Positions 10,564 to 21,699 of a stretch of 64,000 nt of DNA are shown here, one piece after another. Location of the stretch: positions 12,517,525-12,581,524 of the forward strand of contig OY811973.1 of NCBI GenBank assembly GCA_963681505.1, read 5' to 3'. The position numbers and the translations under genes are program-made. Under the pieces are notes generated by a model, which was not told the origin of the DNA, did not search any database, and worked only from the letters and a program-made list of their open reading frames with translations. Each line of letters opens with the position of its first letter. The first letter of the stretch is position 1. This stretch comes from Eunapius fragilis (Eukaryota > Porifera > Demospongiae > Spongillida > Spongillidae).

Positions 10564-11797
10564 CAGAGGCGTAGGAACGTATTTAAGATTGGGGGGGGCC
10601 GACTTTGTAAAAATTATTAGCTACATTCTTTAAAAATATGCAAAAGCATAACATTGTTTAGCCTCTCTTGTGTCATGGTAGATCTTAAATATGTTTTCAT
10701 GTGCTGTAGGGCTAAAAATGTTCTCTCAGCAGTTGCCGAAGTTACAGGAATGGTCATAAACAACTGGAGCAATGAATGATCTTCTCTAAACATATTCTTG
10801 ATCACAAGAGATTCGACATTGAATATATCACATATTGTACGAATTGAGGGCACACTCTTTAGTGAGTGGCTGTATAATGCATTAGACCTCACAACATCTG
10901 GAAGCATGGATAGTTGTACCTGCAGTCGCTCAAGGTTGAGATCTTTGGAATACAGAGTTGAGACTTCATCAGGTAAATGACACGCTTGGCCAATGCAGGA
11001 GTTCAAAATAACTGCTTCAATCTTTGATGTAAGGCAAAAGCCTTTCTGGTCAAATCGCCTTGTCAATTCACCTGGTAAGCTCTCCATTACTTGAAAATAT
11101 TGTACTCTTCTGGGTTTGAAAACCTGTACTGCAATGATCCATCGTGGGATATTTGGTGGTTAATTCTGTTTTACCATCAGCATTTGTTATAAAAGCTTTG
11201 AAATGCTGCTAAATCTCTCTGTCGGACATAAAAGGCTTTAGCTAAGTTGACTGCAATATTTGCATCTTGTGCTGTTATTTGAAGTGTTATGAATAACTGC
11301 TCTGAGGCACTGAACACTAAATGTGCAAGTTTAAAGCCAAAGAATGTTGAAAATTTTCCCATTAATGCATGAAATTCAACAGCTTTTCTACCATATTCAT
11401 CTTTGAATGTTCATTGAGTGCTTCTAGCAAGATTTCATAATTTTCAATCACTGCACTGATAGATGCTGTTCGACAAGTCCATCGTGTTGGGCACAGTGGC
11501 TTTAGACTGCATGGGACTATGTGATGAATTGATATTCTGTCTTTGCAAAGCAGTAAATAAGTGATCTCTTTTTGGTGAGAGCTTTATTAGTCCCACAAGT
11601 TCAGATACCAAGTCAAGAGCATCTCGTACTGGTTTGCTTTGCCGACTTATGTCCTGAAGGCAGAGGTTAATGCAGTGTGCCAGGCAGTGCACTGGAAGAG
11701 CTGCACGTTCTTCTTGAGTAATACGTGCTGCTACTCCACTATAGGGACCAGTCATATATGATGCCCCATCATCAACACTGACTAAGTGGTATTGCAC
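10564..11797 (-). pseudogene. hAT-family transposase relic (ZMYM1-like)
   Basis: Minus-strand fragments in order. 11797-11444 has DGASYMTGPYSGV, then VHCLAHCINLCLQDI and VSELVGLIKLSPKRDHLF, typical of the catalytic region of ZMYM1-like hAT proteins. 11362-11177 is an intervening segment. 11087-10617 ends with IPVTSATAERTFLALQHMKT and YLRSTMTQERLNNVMLLHI, the hAT carboxyl-terminal dimerisation domain. Frames are broken by stops and shifts, so it is not functional. The right edge of the relic (10564) starts with CAGAGGCGTAGGAACG, a hAT-like terminus. The other terminus is uncertain; a CGTTCCTACG at 12036 is a candidate. The duplicated locus near 31525 lacks the element. Confidence 0.8.
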
Positions 11798-12440
11798 ATC
11801 TAATTAAAACACATCTTTTATTGCCATCGAGATGATGTGTCAGCATCAGTTTTTGGAACCTACAACAGATGGGCCAGGAATTGAATACATGAGAAGCCTG
11901 CAACAGATGGTCCTGAAACACATGAGTGACCTGCAACAGATGGTTCTGGACCAGCAACAGATGGTCCTGGAACAGCTTGCAACATGGGTCGAGTTGAGAA
12001 GTTGCTACATGGTTCGGATGGAGTTGTAAGGGGAGCGTTCCTACGTGTGCAATCCGGTAATAGGCGTTCAATCCTGTTGAGGCGACCAGTTCAACACATA
12101 TATTCACTTGAGGTTGATGCCGTGATGCACCAAGCACCAGTTGCTACTCAAGAACCAGTCACCACTCTGGAACCACACTTGGTCAATGCCTATGGTGAAG
12201 TATGCTCACTCTCGTCATCCCAGAAGAGCAGCAGCACAGGCTGCCAGATTTAGGCTACAGGAGCTACTGAACGATTGAACATTGTGGACTTCTTTGTTTA
12301 CTAGCTGGCTAGTCAAAGGGGAGAGTGTCTGATATTTGTCTTTTATGTAATTAATTGTAATGTGTGAAAACACGTGATTACTACCTTTCAATTGAGAAGT
12401 GCGAGTGCATGGTTGTTCTGAGGCAAATCAATTGCGATTG
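11798..12440. other. Non-coding stretch with CAACAGATGG short repeats
   Basis: Contains five spaced CAACAGATGG or CTACAGATGG-type units (about 11865-11965), possibly part of the hAT element amino-terminal region or a minisatellite. Otherwise nothing recognisable. Confidence 0.4.
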
Positions 12441-13570
12441 TGTAGATATTGCACAGGCTCAAACAGCACAACAAATGAAAAGGCTGATCTACACCTTGTC
12501 ACCATTCTTTAAATAAGGAGGCTCCATGTAGTCAACACCAGAAAAGCTAAACGGTGGTGGCACTTGTGTTCTGAAGTCTGGTAAAGGAGGAGGAGGAGGA
12601 GGAGGAGGTGACCCTACACTTTGAGTTAAACTGTTTGCTCATGCATCAGCCTCCGCACAAACTGTATTTCCTTCATGACCCAAAACCTTGATCACAGTTC
12701 AGTGAGGGTTGCCTTAACTCCTCGCATGCATCCCTCTGGCATGACAGTCTCTCTCACAATCAATGTGGTAAGGTAGTGAGTCTTATCCAGAAAAATAGGA
12801 TGCTTGCTGATTCGGGTAGGTCTGCATGATGCAACCTTCCCTTGTACCAGTGGCGGTCTGGCCAGGGGTGCAAGGGGGGGGGGGGGGGGGGGGGAGGGGG
12901 CAAATGCCCCCCCCCCCCCCAGCGGACCCCCAAAAGGGGGGCGCCAAAATACCTACCATCGCAATCTCATTAATTTATGGCTGGTTGGGGGGGGGGGGGG
13001 GGCATATAAGTGTTGTGCCCCCCCCCCCCCCCCCCACCCCCCCCCAGATAATTACTGCCAAGACCGCCACTGCCTTGACATCTCCACAAGCAGTCCTCAT
13101 AACAAAAAAGATCGGGTTGCTGTACATTGAACTTCTCAATGCTTGTGACAACTTGATCCATTTAGCTCTGAGTTTGTTATATCTGCTGTACTGATTGTGG
13201 CCATCACCTCTTCACCCTTGACCCTTGACCTTAGAAGTGCTATAAACCTTGATACGACAGCTGTCACCTGGAGTAGACGCTTGAGTGTGTTGAAGTCTTC
13301 ACACCTTATGACAACATCAAGATGACAGGATGCATGGGTCAGTAAGTTGTGGACGCCTCGAGGACGACTCTCAGTCTTCAGTTCTAGCAAACACTCACCA
13401 GGGACCACTTCCGGTGCGGAGTCACAGTCTAATTGCTCTGGTTCGCAAACGAGATTGGATATTGTGAATCAGCAGGTGGACTCAGTCAGCTAATGATCAG
13501 ATAGATCTGCTCCTCTTGAAGGAAGATCGGCCGAATTCATTTCACCACAACAGTGGTGCCAGCATTTGAT
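12440..13570 (-). pseudogene. BEL/Pao retrotransposon pol relic, copy A
   Basis: The minus strand at 13408-13136 has NTLKRLLQVTAVVSRFIALL, a BEL/Pao segment upstream of the integrase, and 12440-12560 corresponds to the integrase start (GVDYMGPL-like). Frames are broken. The same relic is present at 31597-32960, so it predates the segmental duplication. A MITE (12848-13072) interrupts this copy only. Confidence 0.65.
12848..13072. mobile_element. 225-bp poly-G/poly-C hAT-like MITE
   Basis: Terminal inverted repeats CAGTGGCGGTCT and AGACCGCCACTG surround long G and C runs. Flanks CCTTGTAC and CCTTGACA look like an imperfect 8-bp target duplication, as made by hAT transposases. The homologous site at about 32500 is empty. 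Confidence 0.8.
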
Positions 13571-14315
13571 AGGAAAAAAGGATCGTATTTCATTGACACG
13601 AAATGGTCTAGCTCATTTCCTTTCATATTCCTTTATCTAAAATCGTGCAAATCCTTGAGTCACTAAACACAGCGGTTCACCAAGGCGCTAACTCTGGTTC
13701 AAGGGCGCAGGCTACACTGGACAATAGTTGAGAAAGGAGAAGAGCTACTAGCAGTTCAAGTCTGTGTGCTCAGACCACAAAATATAATCGTACGATACAT
13801 TTATCTGCAAGCCTCATTTTTCAGACTGCTGCATATGCCCTCCTAGATCTGTGAAGGCGTCACAAAAACAGGTTTCAAGAAGTAGGCTTGTTTAAGACCA
13901 TGGAAGTAGCAACGTGACTTACGTGGAACATACAGTGCCAGGTGGTTGTGATTGTCGAAGACCCAACAGTAATCAAATCGAACTTGAATTTTAGCAGGTC
14001 AACTCGTGGTCGCTGCATCCGGCCGTAACTGGCGAATGTATACTTCATTTCGGAATATAGTTATAGGCATTCAGTGATCATTTTGTACTTGCTGTAGCAT
14101 AGGCGTCCGCTCAGAGTTTTCCAGGGGGGGGGGGGGGGGGGGGGGGGCAAAACCAAACCAGGGGGAAGGTGCGGGAGGGGGATGTGCCCCCTCCCGCGCG
14201 AAGCGCGAAAGCTTTCAGTGCACTAATCTATTAATACACCAAAAACTCATCTTTCAGAGCAAAATCTATAGTGTTATTCAGTTTTATAAGTATCGATCAT
14301 GCTGTTATATCAATG
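13570..14315. other. Duplicated non-coding segment (copy A)
   Basis: Homologous to about 33155-33650 with small indels; no gene recognised. It includes a G run of about 22 (14126-14147) before the assembly gap. Confidence 0.6.
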
Positions 14316-14515
14316 NNNNNNNNNNNNNNNNNNNNNNNNNNNNNNNNNNNNNNNNNNNNNNNNNNNNNNNNNNNNNNNNNNNNNNNNNNNNNNNNNNNNN
14401 NNNNNNNNNNNNNNNNNNNNNNNNNNNNNNNNNNNNNNNNNNNNNNNNNNNNNNNNNNNNNNNNNNNNNNNNNNNNNNNNNNNNNNNNNNNNNNNNNNNN
14501 NNNNNNNNNNNNNNN
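14316..14515. other. Assembly gap (200 N)
   Basis: Exactly 200 undetermined bases. ORFs translated through it are meaningless. The gap lies between G/C homopolymer tracts, which may be why it was not closed. Confidence 0.99.
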
Positions 14516-14727
14516 GGCCCCTATTTCTTCTATAACCCATGATATTTTGTCGAATAATTAATTAATTTGTGACGTCAGCGTAATTGGAATTTCGTCATCG
14601 TTACGTATAGCGCGGTCTGGGGACCAGACCGATGGATGACAGGATTACATGTAGTTTCTTTACGTCACGAGAATGCATATAAATTCCAGGGGCGGATTCG
14701 GGGGGGGGGTTCCTTTGGAGTCTAAAG

Positions 14728-14759
<32 letters not shown>

Positions 14760-15085
14760 TTGGCCCCAAGTAATGAAAATTAATTACATGCGTGGTTTTA
14801 TCTTACCGCGAAATGAAGGGCCGAGCTGTTCTACAGGATGTAAGCACGTCAATTCAATCGATCTCAGATCCTTTTTCTCAGAAAACAGGTAGATCTAAAT
14901 TTCTGTCTGCTAAGCATATAATATTAAACGCTCGATACACGTGTGTATTTGGATCAGCTGTTGGTCACGGTGAGGTTTCCGGTGCACACAATGGCGTTGC
15001 GTTAATCAAGTTACTGAGCAGCAGGAACCACAGCAATGTGAAACCAACTCCATCGGTCAAATACCCCTGCAGTTAATGCTAGCCA
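14516..15085. other. Duplicated non-coding segment with C homopolymer; weak ORF
   Basis: 14560-14695 matches 34645-34770, including the palindromic CGGTCTGGGGACCAGACCG. A C run of about 30 lies at 14729-14759. A 94-codon plus-strand ORF (14792-15076) has no recognised motif and precedes a hAT relic, so I do not call it a gene. Confidence 0.5.
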
Positions 15086-15397
15086 GTATTACTGACAAAC
15101 ATCAACTATTCCAATGCTGGACCATTTAATTACTGAGCTTGACAATCGTTTTGAAGAAGCAGCAGCATGCAGGCATGGTTGGAGAGTTAGCACAAATTCT
15201 GCCTTCTGAATTCTGTTCAGCTTAATCCAAGTCATTTCAAAGAGGTTTTACAGCTATATAAGGACGACCTTCCATCAGTTAAGGCATTACATACTGAGCT
15301 GGATTTTATGCATGGCGAACGAAATGGAAATGTGAAACTGCCAAAGCAAAGCAACTTGATACGCCTACAAAGGCTCTAAGTTTTGTTGACAAGGATT

Positions 15398-15982
15398 CTC
15401 AGGGTAGTTAAGGCTGCCTCACAGGAAAAATCATGTTAACATATTGTCAACATTTATGTTCGTAATTACATCATTATGACGTTATGTGATTCACTACGTT
15501 TCGGTCTTCATTTAGCGCAAGGACACTATTTCAGTATCGTATTCATACATGTTACGACGTTACAATGATCTAAGTGCACGAAATGCAAACAAGCGCACAA
15601 ATGAGTAACGAAAAGAGCGTGCAGCTGCCAAGCAATATGCGGGTGGTTATATGTTAATAACCACTGTACTTTGTATGGGAATATCGGAGATTCAAAACGC
15701 GGGGAGGAAAACGCAACTCTCAGGTACATTTATTCAGCTAGGCAACCTCATCTAGGGTGCTAGTTATTCACTGCGACTGGGTATTTCGATAACTGCATAG
15801 GGTATCGAAGATATATCACATTTCGTACAAGTCGTCGGCCATTTTGACCCTTGTTAACGTTTGTTGTGACAACATCAAGTTTTAAGCAAGTGGATGGCCC
15901 TTGCGTGAAATATAACTTTTTGGTACTAGCCGCCATTTTATATGACGTAAAATTATTTGGTGGCAGCCTTAACTACCCTGAG
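15398..15982. mobile_element. 585-bp TIR element inside the hAT relic
   Basis: Perfect terminal inverted repeats CTCAGGGTAGTTAAGGCTGC and complement. It carries no transposase and sits between two parts of the hAT relic, so it is a later insertion. Superfamily not determined. Confidence 0.85.
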
Positions 15983-16064
15983 TTACTTTCCAAACACTTG
16001 TCATATCGGCTACTCTGCCAGTAACTAGTTGTGAGTGTGAAAGGTCAATTAGCGTGCTAAAATC

Positions 16065-16208
16065 CACAGCAAATAAAAAGACACAAATCATATTTTGATT
16101 TCACAAGTGATCTTTTTTTTTTTCATATTTGTACCAAAATTGGTACAGATATGAAAAAAAAAGATCACTTGTGAAATCAAAATATGATTTGAGACCTTTT
16201 TTGCTGTG
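16065..16208. mobile_element. 144-bp hairpin MITE (CACAGC TIR)
   Basis: Almost fully self-complementary: CACAGCAAATAAAAAGACAC to GCTGTG, arms about 65 bp, centre GTACCAAAATTGGTAC. It splits the hAT carboxyl-terminal domain. Related in plan to the element at 32991-33151. Confidence 0.88.
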
Positions 16209-16359
16209 AAAATTGCTCAAGACATCACTTCGAAGCACTATGGGTAATGACAGATCAAATGGTTAGGCATTGATGCTGATTCATAGAGATGTGGAGTTGA
16301 ATCCAGCAGCTCAGATGCGGTGGTTAAAGAGTTTTCTCGTCGTTACCCACGCAGGCTTT

Positions 16360-16950
16360 TGTTAATTAACCCTTTTTCATAGTAGCTAGCCCAAAGGTTA
16401 TACTTGATGCCGTCAATTTAGGAACAGTATCATTGTGAGAAGTGCTTATAATGTTCATGCCAATTAAATGAAAAACAAATAAAGCGGCTGAGGCTGTGCC
16501 CCAGGCCCCCCCACGGGTGGAGGCATGCCTCCCGTACCCTACACTTTCATTCTTAGACCCCCCCCCCCTTTCCGGAATTCCTGGATTTGCCATTGAATTC
16601 CTACCATTAATTATGAACGATAACGATTTATTTATTAAGTTGTAAGCAAAAACACCAATACCTTCCCCCAACTTTTCGTAGCCTGGAGGGGACAGCGGAG
16701 GATCGAAGAACATGTTGTCCTAAAGGCGGACAACGTATACTAGGATCCAAAGGGCATAGGATAGGGTGTCCGTAGGGGGACACGCTATCCTGTTATGTTT
16801 GCAGTTTACTGAAATTGCCCCCCCCCCCCCCCCCCCATAAAATAATCCTGTCGATAGTGGCAATCAGAGAAACTCTTGCGGCAAGATTGTTTTTTGTTTT
16901 TGAACTACATACAATGTGCGTACCGATCAAAATAGGTTTGATGTACGTAC
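16360..16950. other. Poly-G/C repeat-rich segment homologous to 34780-35290
   Basis: Contains the dispersed TTTCGTAgCcTGGAGGGGACAG element and C runs. It is intronic if the signal-peptide exons at 16951-17132 belong to copy 1. Confidence 0.55.
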
Positions 16951-17132
16951 CATAGGATCCGGAGATGACCGCCCATGATGCAATCGTAACGAAGGTAATC
17001 TGGGCAATTCAGGTGGAGATAGAATTCAACAGATCAAATTAGTAAAAGTAGTACCATACCCATAACTACTGAGCACTATAGCTGTACCCTCAAAACTGCA
17101 ACATAGGAACTCACCCACAGTTTAATCGCCAT
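16951..17132 (-). CDS. Receptor family signal-peptide exons 1-2 (probably of copy 1)
   Basis: Exon 1 (17115-17132) is MAIKLW with a GTGAGT donor. Exon 2 (16951-16999, 49 bp) encodes ITFVTIASWAVISGSY plus one base and has a GTACGT donor, leaving phase 1. The architecture is identical to RPTP exons 1-2. The nearest compatible downstream exon on the minus strand is 7709, about 9.2 kb away across transposon insertions, so linkage to copy 1 is an inference. An orphan 5' end is the alternative. Confidence 0.72.
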
Positions 17133-17150
17133 TCGATGGGACCGGTAATG

Positions 17151-17164
17151 ATTTATATCACGTG
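17151..17164 (-). promoter_or_regulatory. Conserved CACGTGATATAAAT box
   Basis: Nineteen bases upstream of the exon-1 ATG. The identical 14-mer is present upstream of the paralogous first exon at 35497-35510. It combines an E-box with a TATA-like sequence. Confidence 0.5.
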
Positions 17165-17697
17165 CGTATAACCGCGCTTGACTTAATGCTGGGCATTTGA
17201 TGCTGCTATGCATGCATGCGATCTTTGGGTGCCACGGCGGTCCCCAGGCCACTGAGCAATGTGAAATAGCATTGGGTAAGGTCGAACTGTACCCAGGACA
17301 ATGAGGACATACCACTGATCTGAACGCCAATAAAATCAGATAGCCGATTGTATACGCACGTACCATACATGTTTAAGTGGCCAATTATTAATTAGGATAT
17401 AGTAAATGCACGAATTAAATTTAATATGCATGCAGGTATAACTACTGATGCACGAGATACAAAACTACACCCGTATTATAATATATCTTCTACCATGCAG
17501 CCTCTTGGAAATCGCTGGAATTCAACAAAACAAAACTTGTTTTACCTGTACTTGGTTAAATTATAGCAATAAGGAAGTTATTGAGAGATGCGCTTAATCC
17601 ATGCAATAACCAGCGCTTGCGCAGTTCCTTGGCGTCTGCCGACTCTTCTAGAATCGTGTCTCCAACATGCTTATTCTGTGTAAGGCACCGAAGCCTC

Positions 17698-17822
17698 CGC
17701 GAATCAATTTTTGATTTCATAAATGAATTTAAAATCACTTGTAAAATCATCGCATGATTGAGCGTCGTGTTCTTACGCAGGTGTGCTCAATCATCTGCAA
17801 AATCAAAAATTGATTTGACGCG
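17698..17822. mobile_element. Hairpin element (GAATCAATTTTTGATTT arms)
   Basis: Inverted arms CGCGAATCAATTTTTGATTT and AAATCAAAAATTGATTTGAC enclose a second inverted pair (CATGATTGAGC, GCTCAATCAT). Probably a short MITE related to 16065-16208. No coding. Confidence 0.6.
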
Positions 17823-17829
17823 TTTTTTT

Positions 17830-18895
17830 CCCTGTGCTCTCTTTGACTTGAAGTTAGCTCTTCCGTGTAACCAATTATAACAAAGCTTTAAGCTTACATG
17901 CGTTACCGGCTCTCAACTCTGTCATTGTATTCTTGAAATATATAAAGGCCTGCATGTTTTGGCAGGCCCATTTAAGTTAGGCCATCGACAAGACCCACCA
18001 AAACTACCAATCACGTAAGTGCCTGCCGAAACTATCGCATGTATTAATTTGATTTCTACTGTACAACTTCTAATATATAACTAAAACGTAACCAGCGGCG
18101 GCGGAAGGTATATATGTATTGATCCTAGCCTCCGGGTAATCTATTCCGGAATTGTTTATACCCCCGGATAAATTATTCCGGAATGGCTTACTCTCCCTCG
18201 GAATAATTTATCCCCCCCCCCCCCCAACATATGGAGAAATGGCCCATACATAGGCGCGGGTCATCTTGCTATTATTTTTCAAATTGAATTTCAAACACTT
18301 TTAAAATTACAAAAAATTGGACTGATTGTGAAACTGTGCTTTATAAGATTATACCATGAACTATTCGTAAACTAAAATCAAGACAAAAAATTTAATTTCT
18401 ACCGCGCATAATTTATTCATAAACGAAGTACTCATTACGTAGTACCTTGCGTCATCGTGGAATAAAGTTAGAATTATAAAAAATTATGCCGGCAGCTACT
18501 ATTATATTTTACAATTATAATTGTACCGATACATTTACAAATTAAAATTAACTTATCAGCTATGCATCACTGGAGATGTGGAGCGCATCAATTAGGCACA
18601 ATGATGCATGCAGGAATCGAACTACATAGGCCCTTCATGATTTCATCTTCCGAGACGAAGGTGTTTTGGTGAGTATACTGTGTGAATTTAGTAGCGTAGG
18701 GTATGTTTGGCAGTGGGTAGTGTTCGGCCCTATGTGTAGAACAGGCATATCTTCAGAAGAGGAGATATGGCCTTCTCCCTATACAGTTGGCCATCTTCCT
18801 ATAATAATTGACTTCTTCCTGTACTGTAACCAGTGTTAGGCTTCTCCCTATACTACTAGCTTTCTCCCTATACGGTTGACCTTCTCCGCCATAAT
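17830..18895. other. AT-rich intergenic stretch
   Basis: No gene or clear repeat recognised. It contains a C run at 18211-18225 and low-complexity AT blocks. Confidence 0.5.
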
Positions 18896-18899
18896 GGTG

Positions 18900-20612
18900 G
18901 GCTTCTTATACCGTTGGCCTTCTCCCTATACCGTTGGCCTTCTCCCTATACTGTTGGCCTTCTCCCTATACTGTTGACTTTCTCCCTATACTGTTGGCCT
19001 TCTCCCTATACTGTTTGGCTTTCTCCCTATACTGTTGGCCTTCTCCCTATACTGTTGGCCTTCTCCCTATACTGTTGGCCTTCTCCCTATACTGTTGGGC
19101 TTCTTTCTATACTGTTGGCCTTCCCCCTATACTGCTGGCCTTCTCCCTATACTGTTGGCCTTCTCCCTATATTGTTGGCCTTCTCCCTATACTCTTGGCC
19201 TTCTTTCTATACTGTTGGCCTTCTCCCAATACTGTTGGCCTTCTCTATACTGTTGACCTTCTCCTATACTGTAGGCCTTAATTCTCCCTATACTGTTGGC
19301 CTTCTCTATACTGTTGGCCTTCTCCCTATACTGTTGGCCTTCTTTATACTGTTGGCTTTCTCCCTATACTATTGGCCTTCTCTATACTGTTGGCCTTCTC
19401 CTTATACTGTTGGCCTTCTTTATACTGTTGGCCTTCTCCCTGTACATTTGGCCTTCTCCTTATACTGTTGGCCTTCTCCCTATATTATTGGCCTTCTCTC
19501 TATACTGTTGCCTTCTCTCTATACTGTTGGCTTTCTCCCTATACTGTTGGCCTTCTCTATACTGTTGGCCTTCTCCCTATACTGTTGGCCTTCTCCCTAT
19601 ACTGTTGGCCTTCTCCCTATACTGTTGGCCTTTTTTATACTGTTGGCCTTCTCCCTATACTGTTGGCCTTCTCCCTATACTGTTGGCCTTTTCTATACTG
19701 TTGACCTTCTCCCTATACTGTAGGCCTTCTCCCTATACTGTTGGCCTTCTCCCTATACTGTTGGCCTTCTCACTATACTGTTGGCCTTCTCACTATACTG
19801 TTGTATTTCTCTCTGCTGTTGGCCTTCTCCCTATACGGTTGGCCTTCTCCCTATACTGTTGGCCTTCTCCCTATGCTGTTGGCCTTCTCCCTATATTTTT
19901 GGCCTTCTCCCTATACTGTTGGCCTTCTTTATACTGTAGGCCTTCTCCCTATACTGTTGGCCTTCTCCCTATACTGTTGGCCTTCTCCCTATACTGTTGG
20001 CTTTCTCCCTATACTGTTGGCCTTCTCTATACTGTTGGCCTTTTTTATACTGTTGGCCTTCTCCCTATAGTGTTGGCCTTCTCCCTGTACTGTTGGCCTT
20101 TTCTATACTGTTGGCCTTCTCCCTATACTGTTGGCCTTCTCCCTATGCTGTTGGCCTTCTCCCTATACTGTTGGCCTTCTCCCTATACTGTTGGCCTTCT
20201 CCCTATGCTGTTGGCCTTCTCCCTATATTTTTGGCCTTCTCCCTATACTGTTGGCCTTCTTTATACTGTAGGCCTTCTCCCTATACTGTTGGCCTTCTCC
20301 CTATACTGTTGGCCTTCTCCCTATACTGTTGGCTTTCTCCCTATACTGTTGGCCTTCTCTATACTGTTGGCCTTTTTTATACTGTTGGCCTTCTCCCTAT
20401 ACTGTTGGCCTTCTCCCTATACTATTGGCCTTTTCTATACTGTTGGCCTTCTCCGTATACTTTATACAGTTGGCCTTCTCCCTATACCGTTGGCCTTCTC
20501 CCTATACCGTTGGCCTTCTCCCTATACTGTAGGCCTTCTCGCAATACTTTTGGCCTTTTCTCTATACTGTTGGATTTCTCTTTGCTGTTGGCCTTCTCCC
20601 TATACTGTTGGC
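18900..20612. repeat. 20-bp minisatellite (GGCCTTCTCCCTATACTGTT), about 85 units
   Basis: 1.7-kb array with internal deletions (short CTCTATACTGTT units) and point variants, and higher-order blocks repeated at about 19840-20090 and 20140-20390. The 20-bp unit returns to frame every 60 bp, which yields long hydrophobic shadow ORFs (MAFSLYCWPSPYTVGLL) that should not be taken as genes. Confidence 0.95.
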
Positions 20613-20631
20613 CTTTAATTTACTACTCTGA

Positions 20632-21233
20632 ATGGTGTGGACTGCACTGTCCAATCTAAATGGCCTGCTGATCCAGTATGATGTGTGGGAGACGGGCACG
20701 TTTCTTGGGGAAACCCCACCGTTTTGGAAGTGTATACATGTATTGTATATACTGCACGTGTTTGTGGGATATATAATTTTGATTAGACCACCATTTGTAT
20801 TTTTAACCCAGCTCATGCCAGGTTTTCTTCTACCAGATCAACAGTGTAATGACTGACTTCCAGGGGGTGAAGCTTTGTGGCGGGTTGCCATGGGTATAAT
20901 ATTTGATGTGGGGTCCAGACCAGCTGTTGTTGGATCCAACATTACCAGAACCTTCAACTATGGTCAGTGGCACACTGCGATATCCAGGGGCACGTGGTGC
21001 TGTTTGAGCAGGCCTCCAACACCTTCTACGTGGATATGGTGCACACGGCGGCCATCACCGCAATTGTCCCACTGCTGACATTGAAAGTCTACATTGAGGG
21101 ATTTCGCAGCACGTCACGCAAATATAGCATTGCGACCCCTTACAGCATGTGTCTTATCCCCTCCTTATCGCTGAATGGTACCTCGTCCCAGTTTGTGAGG
21201 TTTGAAGTGTGTTATGGGGACAAGTGCTTGTGA
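20632..21233 (+). pseudogene. Possible laminin-G-like domain fragment
   Basis: Plus-strand frames contain NGLLIQYD (about 20660) and IIFDVGSRPAVVG then FNYGQWHTA (about 20897-20975), which resemble LamG signatures (NGLLLY, F-D-G-S-GPAxLxS, NDGQWHTV). Further coding-like text to 21233 (LFEQASNTFYVDMVHTA) is in another frame. Frames change at least once, so this is either a broken gene or several small exons not resolved here. Extracellular if real. Confidence 0.35.
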
Positions 21234-21540
21234 CTAGTGTACCTACAGACACCACTGACTGATAATGGTCTGAACCCCTTCACTGGTGAGCTGCTATGAT
21301 GCTTTTGTATACCTGTATTCATGGTGGGTACTAAATTGTATGAATTGGGGTCTGTATTTGGGCATGTTTGTGTACTACATACATGTAGATGTTGATGGCA
21401 GTGGTGTAGCTGTATACTCCCTCCCTCCCTTCCTCTCTCCCCTCCTCCTGTAGTCATGTACATGTACATCAGCAGGGACATCTCTGGCAAAACCACACAA
21501 CCTCCTCCCTCCCTTCACCCTCACCTCCTCACTCCATCAG

Positions 21541-21674
21541 ATCCTCCAGTACATTGTGATTCCAACCTTCTCAGCGTGAGGAGGACAGCCCTCATGGGAG
21601 GGACTGTCATCCGCGTATTTATTAATAAGATCGTTAATCATTACCCTGACAAGTCCTTTGGCTCCTCGGTGAGT
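21541..21674 (+). pseudogene. TRRAP-like exon fragment, frameshifted
   Basis: After a CATCAG acceptor the sequence reads ILQYIVIPTFSA, then after a frame change VIRVFINKIVNHYPDKSFGS, ending at a GTGAGT donor. From memory of the TRRAP/Tra1 family (PI3K-like scaffold of histone acetyltransferase complexes), a VIIPCFA segment followed about 30 residues later by VFINKIIDPENPFGSS is characteristic. The spacer is short and out of frame here, so it looks like a decayed fragment. No neighbouring TRRAP exons were found. Confidence 0.4.
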
Positions 21675-21699
21675 ACTCCACTCAATATGTCTTGACCTT

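Larger units (their letters stand above)
15086..16360 (+). pseudogene. hAT transposase relic, interrupted by two insertions
   Basis: Plus-strand fragments resemble the carboxyl half of hAT transposases: PMLDHLITELDNRF near 15115, then SATLPVTSCECERSISVLKS at about 15998-16062, then KLLKTSLRSTMGNDR and INP-type VELNPAA to about 16350, ending in a SRRYPRR-like stretch. A TIR element (15398-15982) and a MITE (16065-16208) split it, and frames are broken. The two carboxyl-terminal pieces rejoin correctly across the MITE. Confidence 0.78.

Noticed and set aside
14271-14561. ORFs across the N block
   Set aside because: Mostly undetermined residues; no evidence.
18914-20659. Hydrophobic ORFs up to 440 codons (MAFSLYCWPSPYTVGLL)
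   Set aside because: Frames of the 20-bp minisatellite; no start or splice context.
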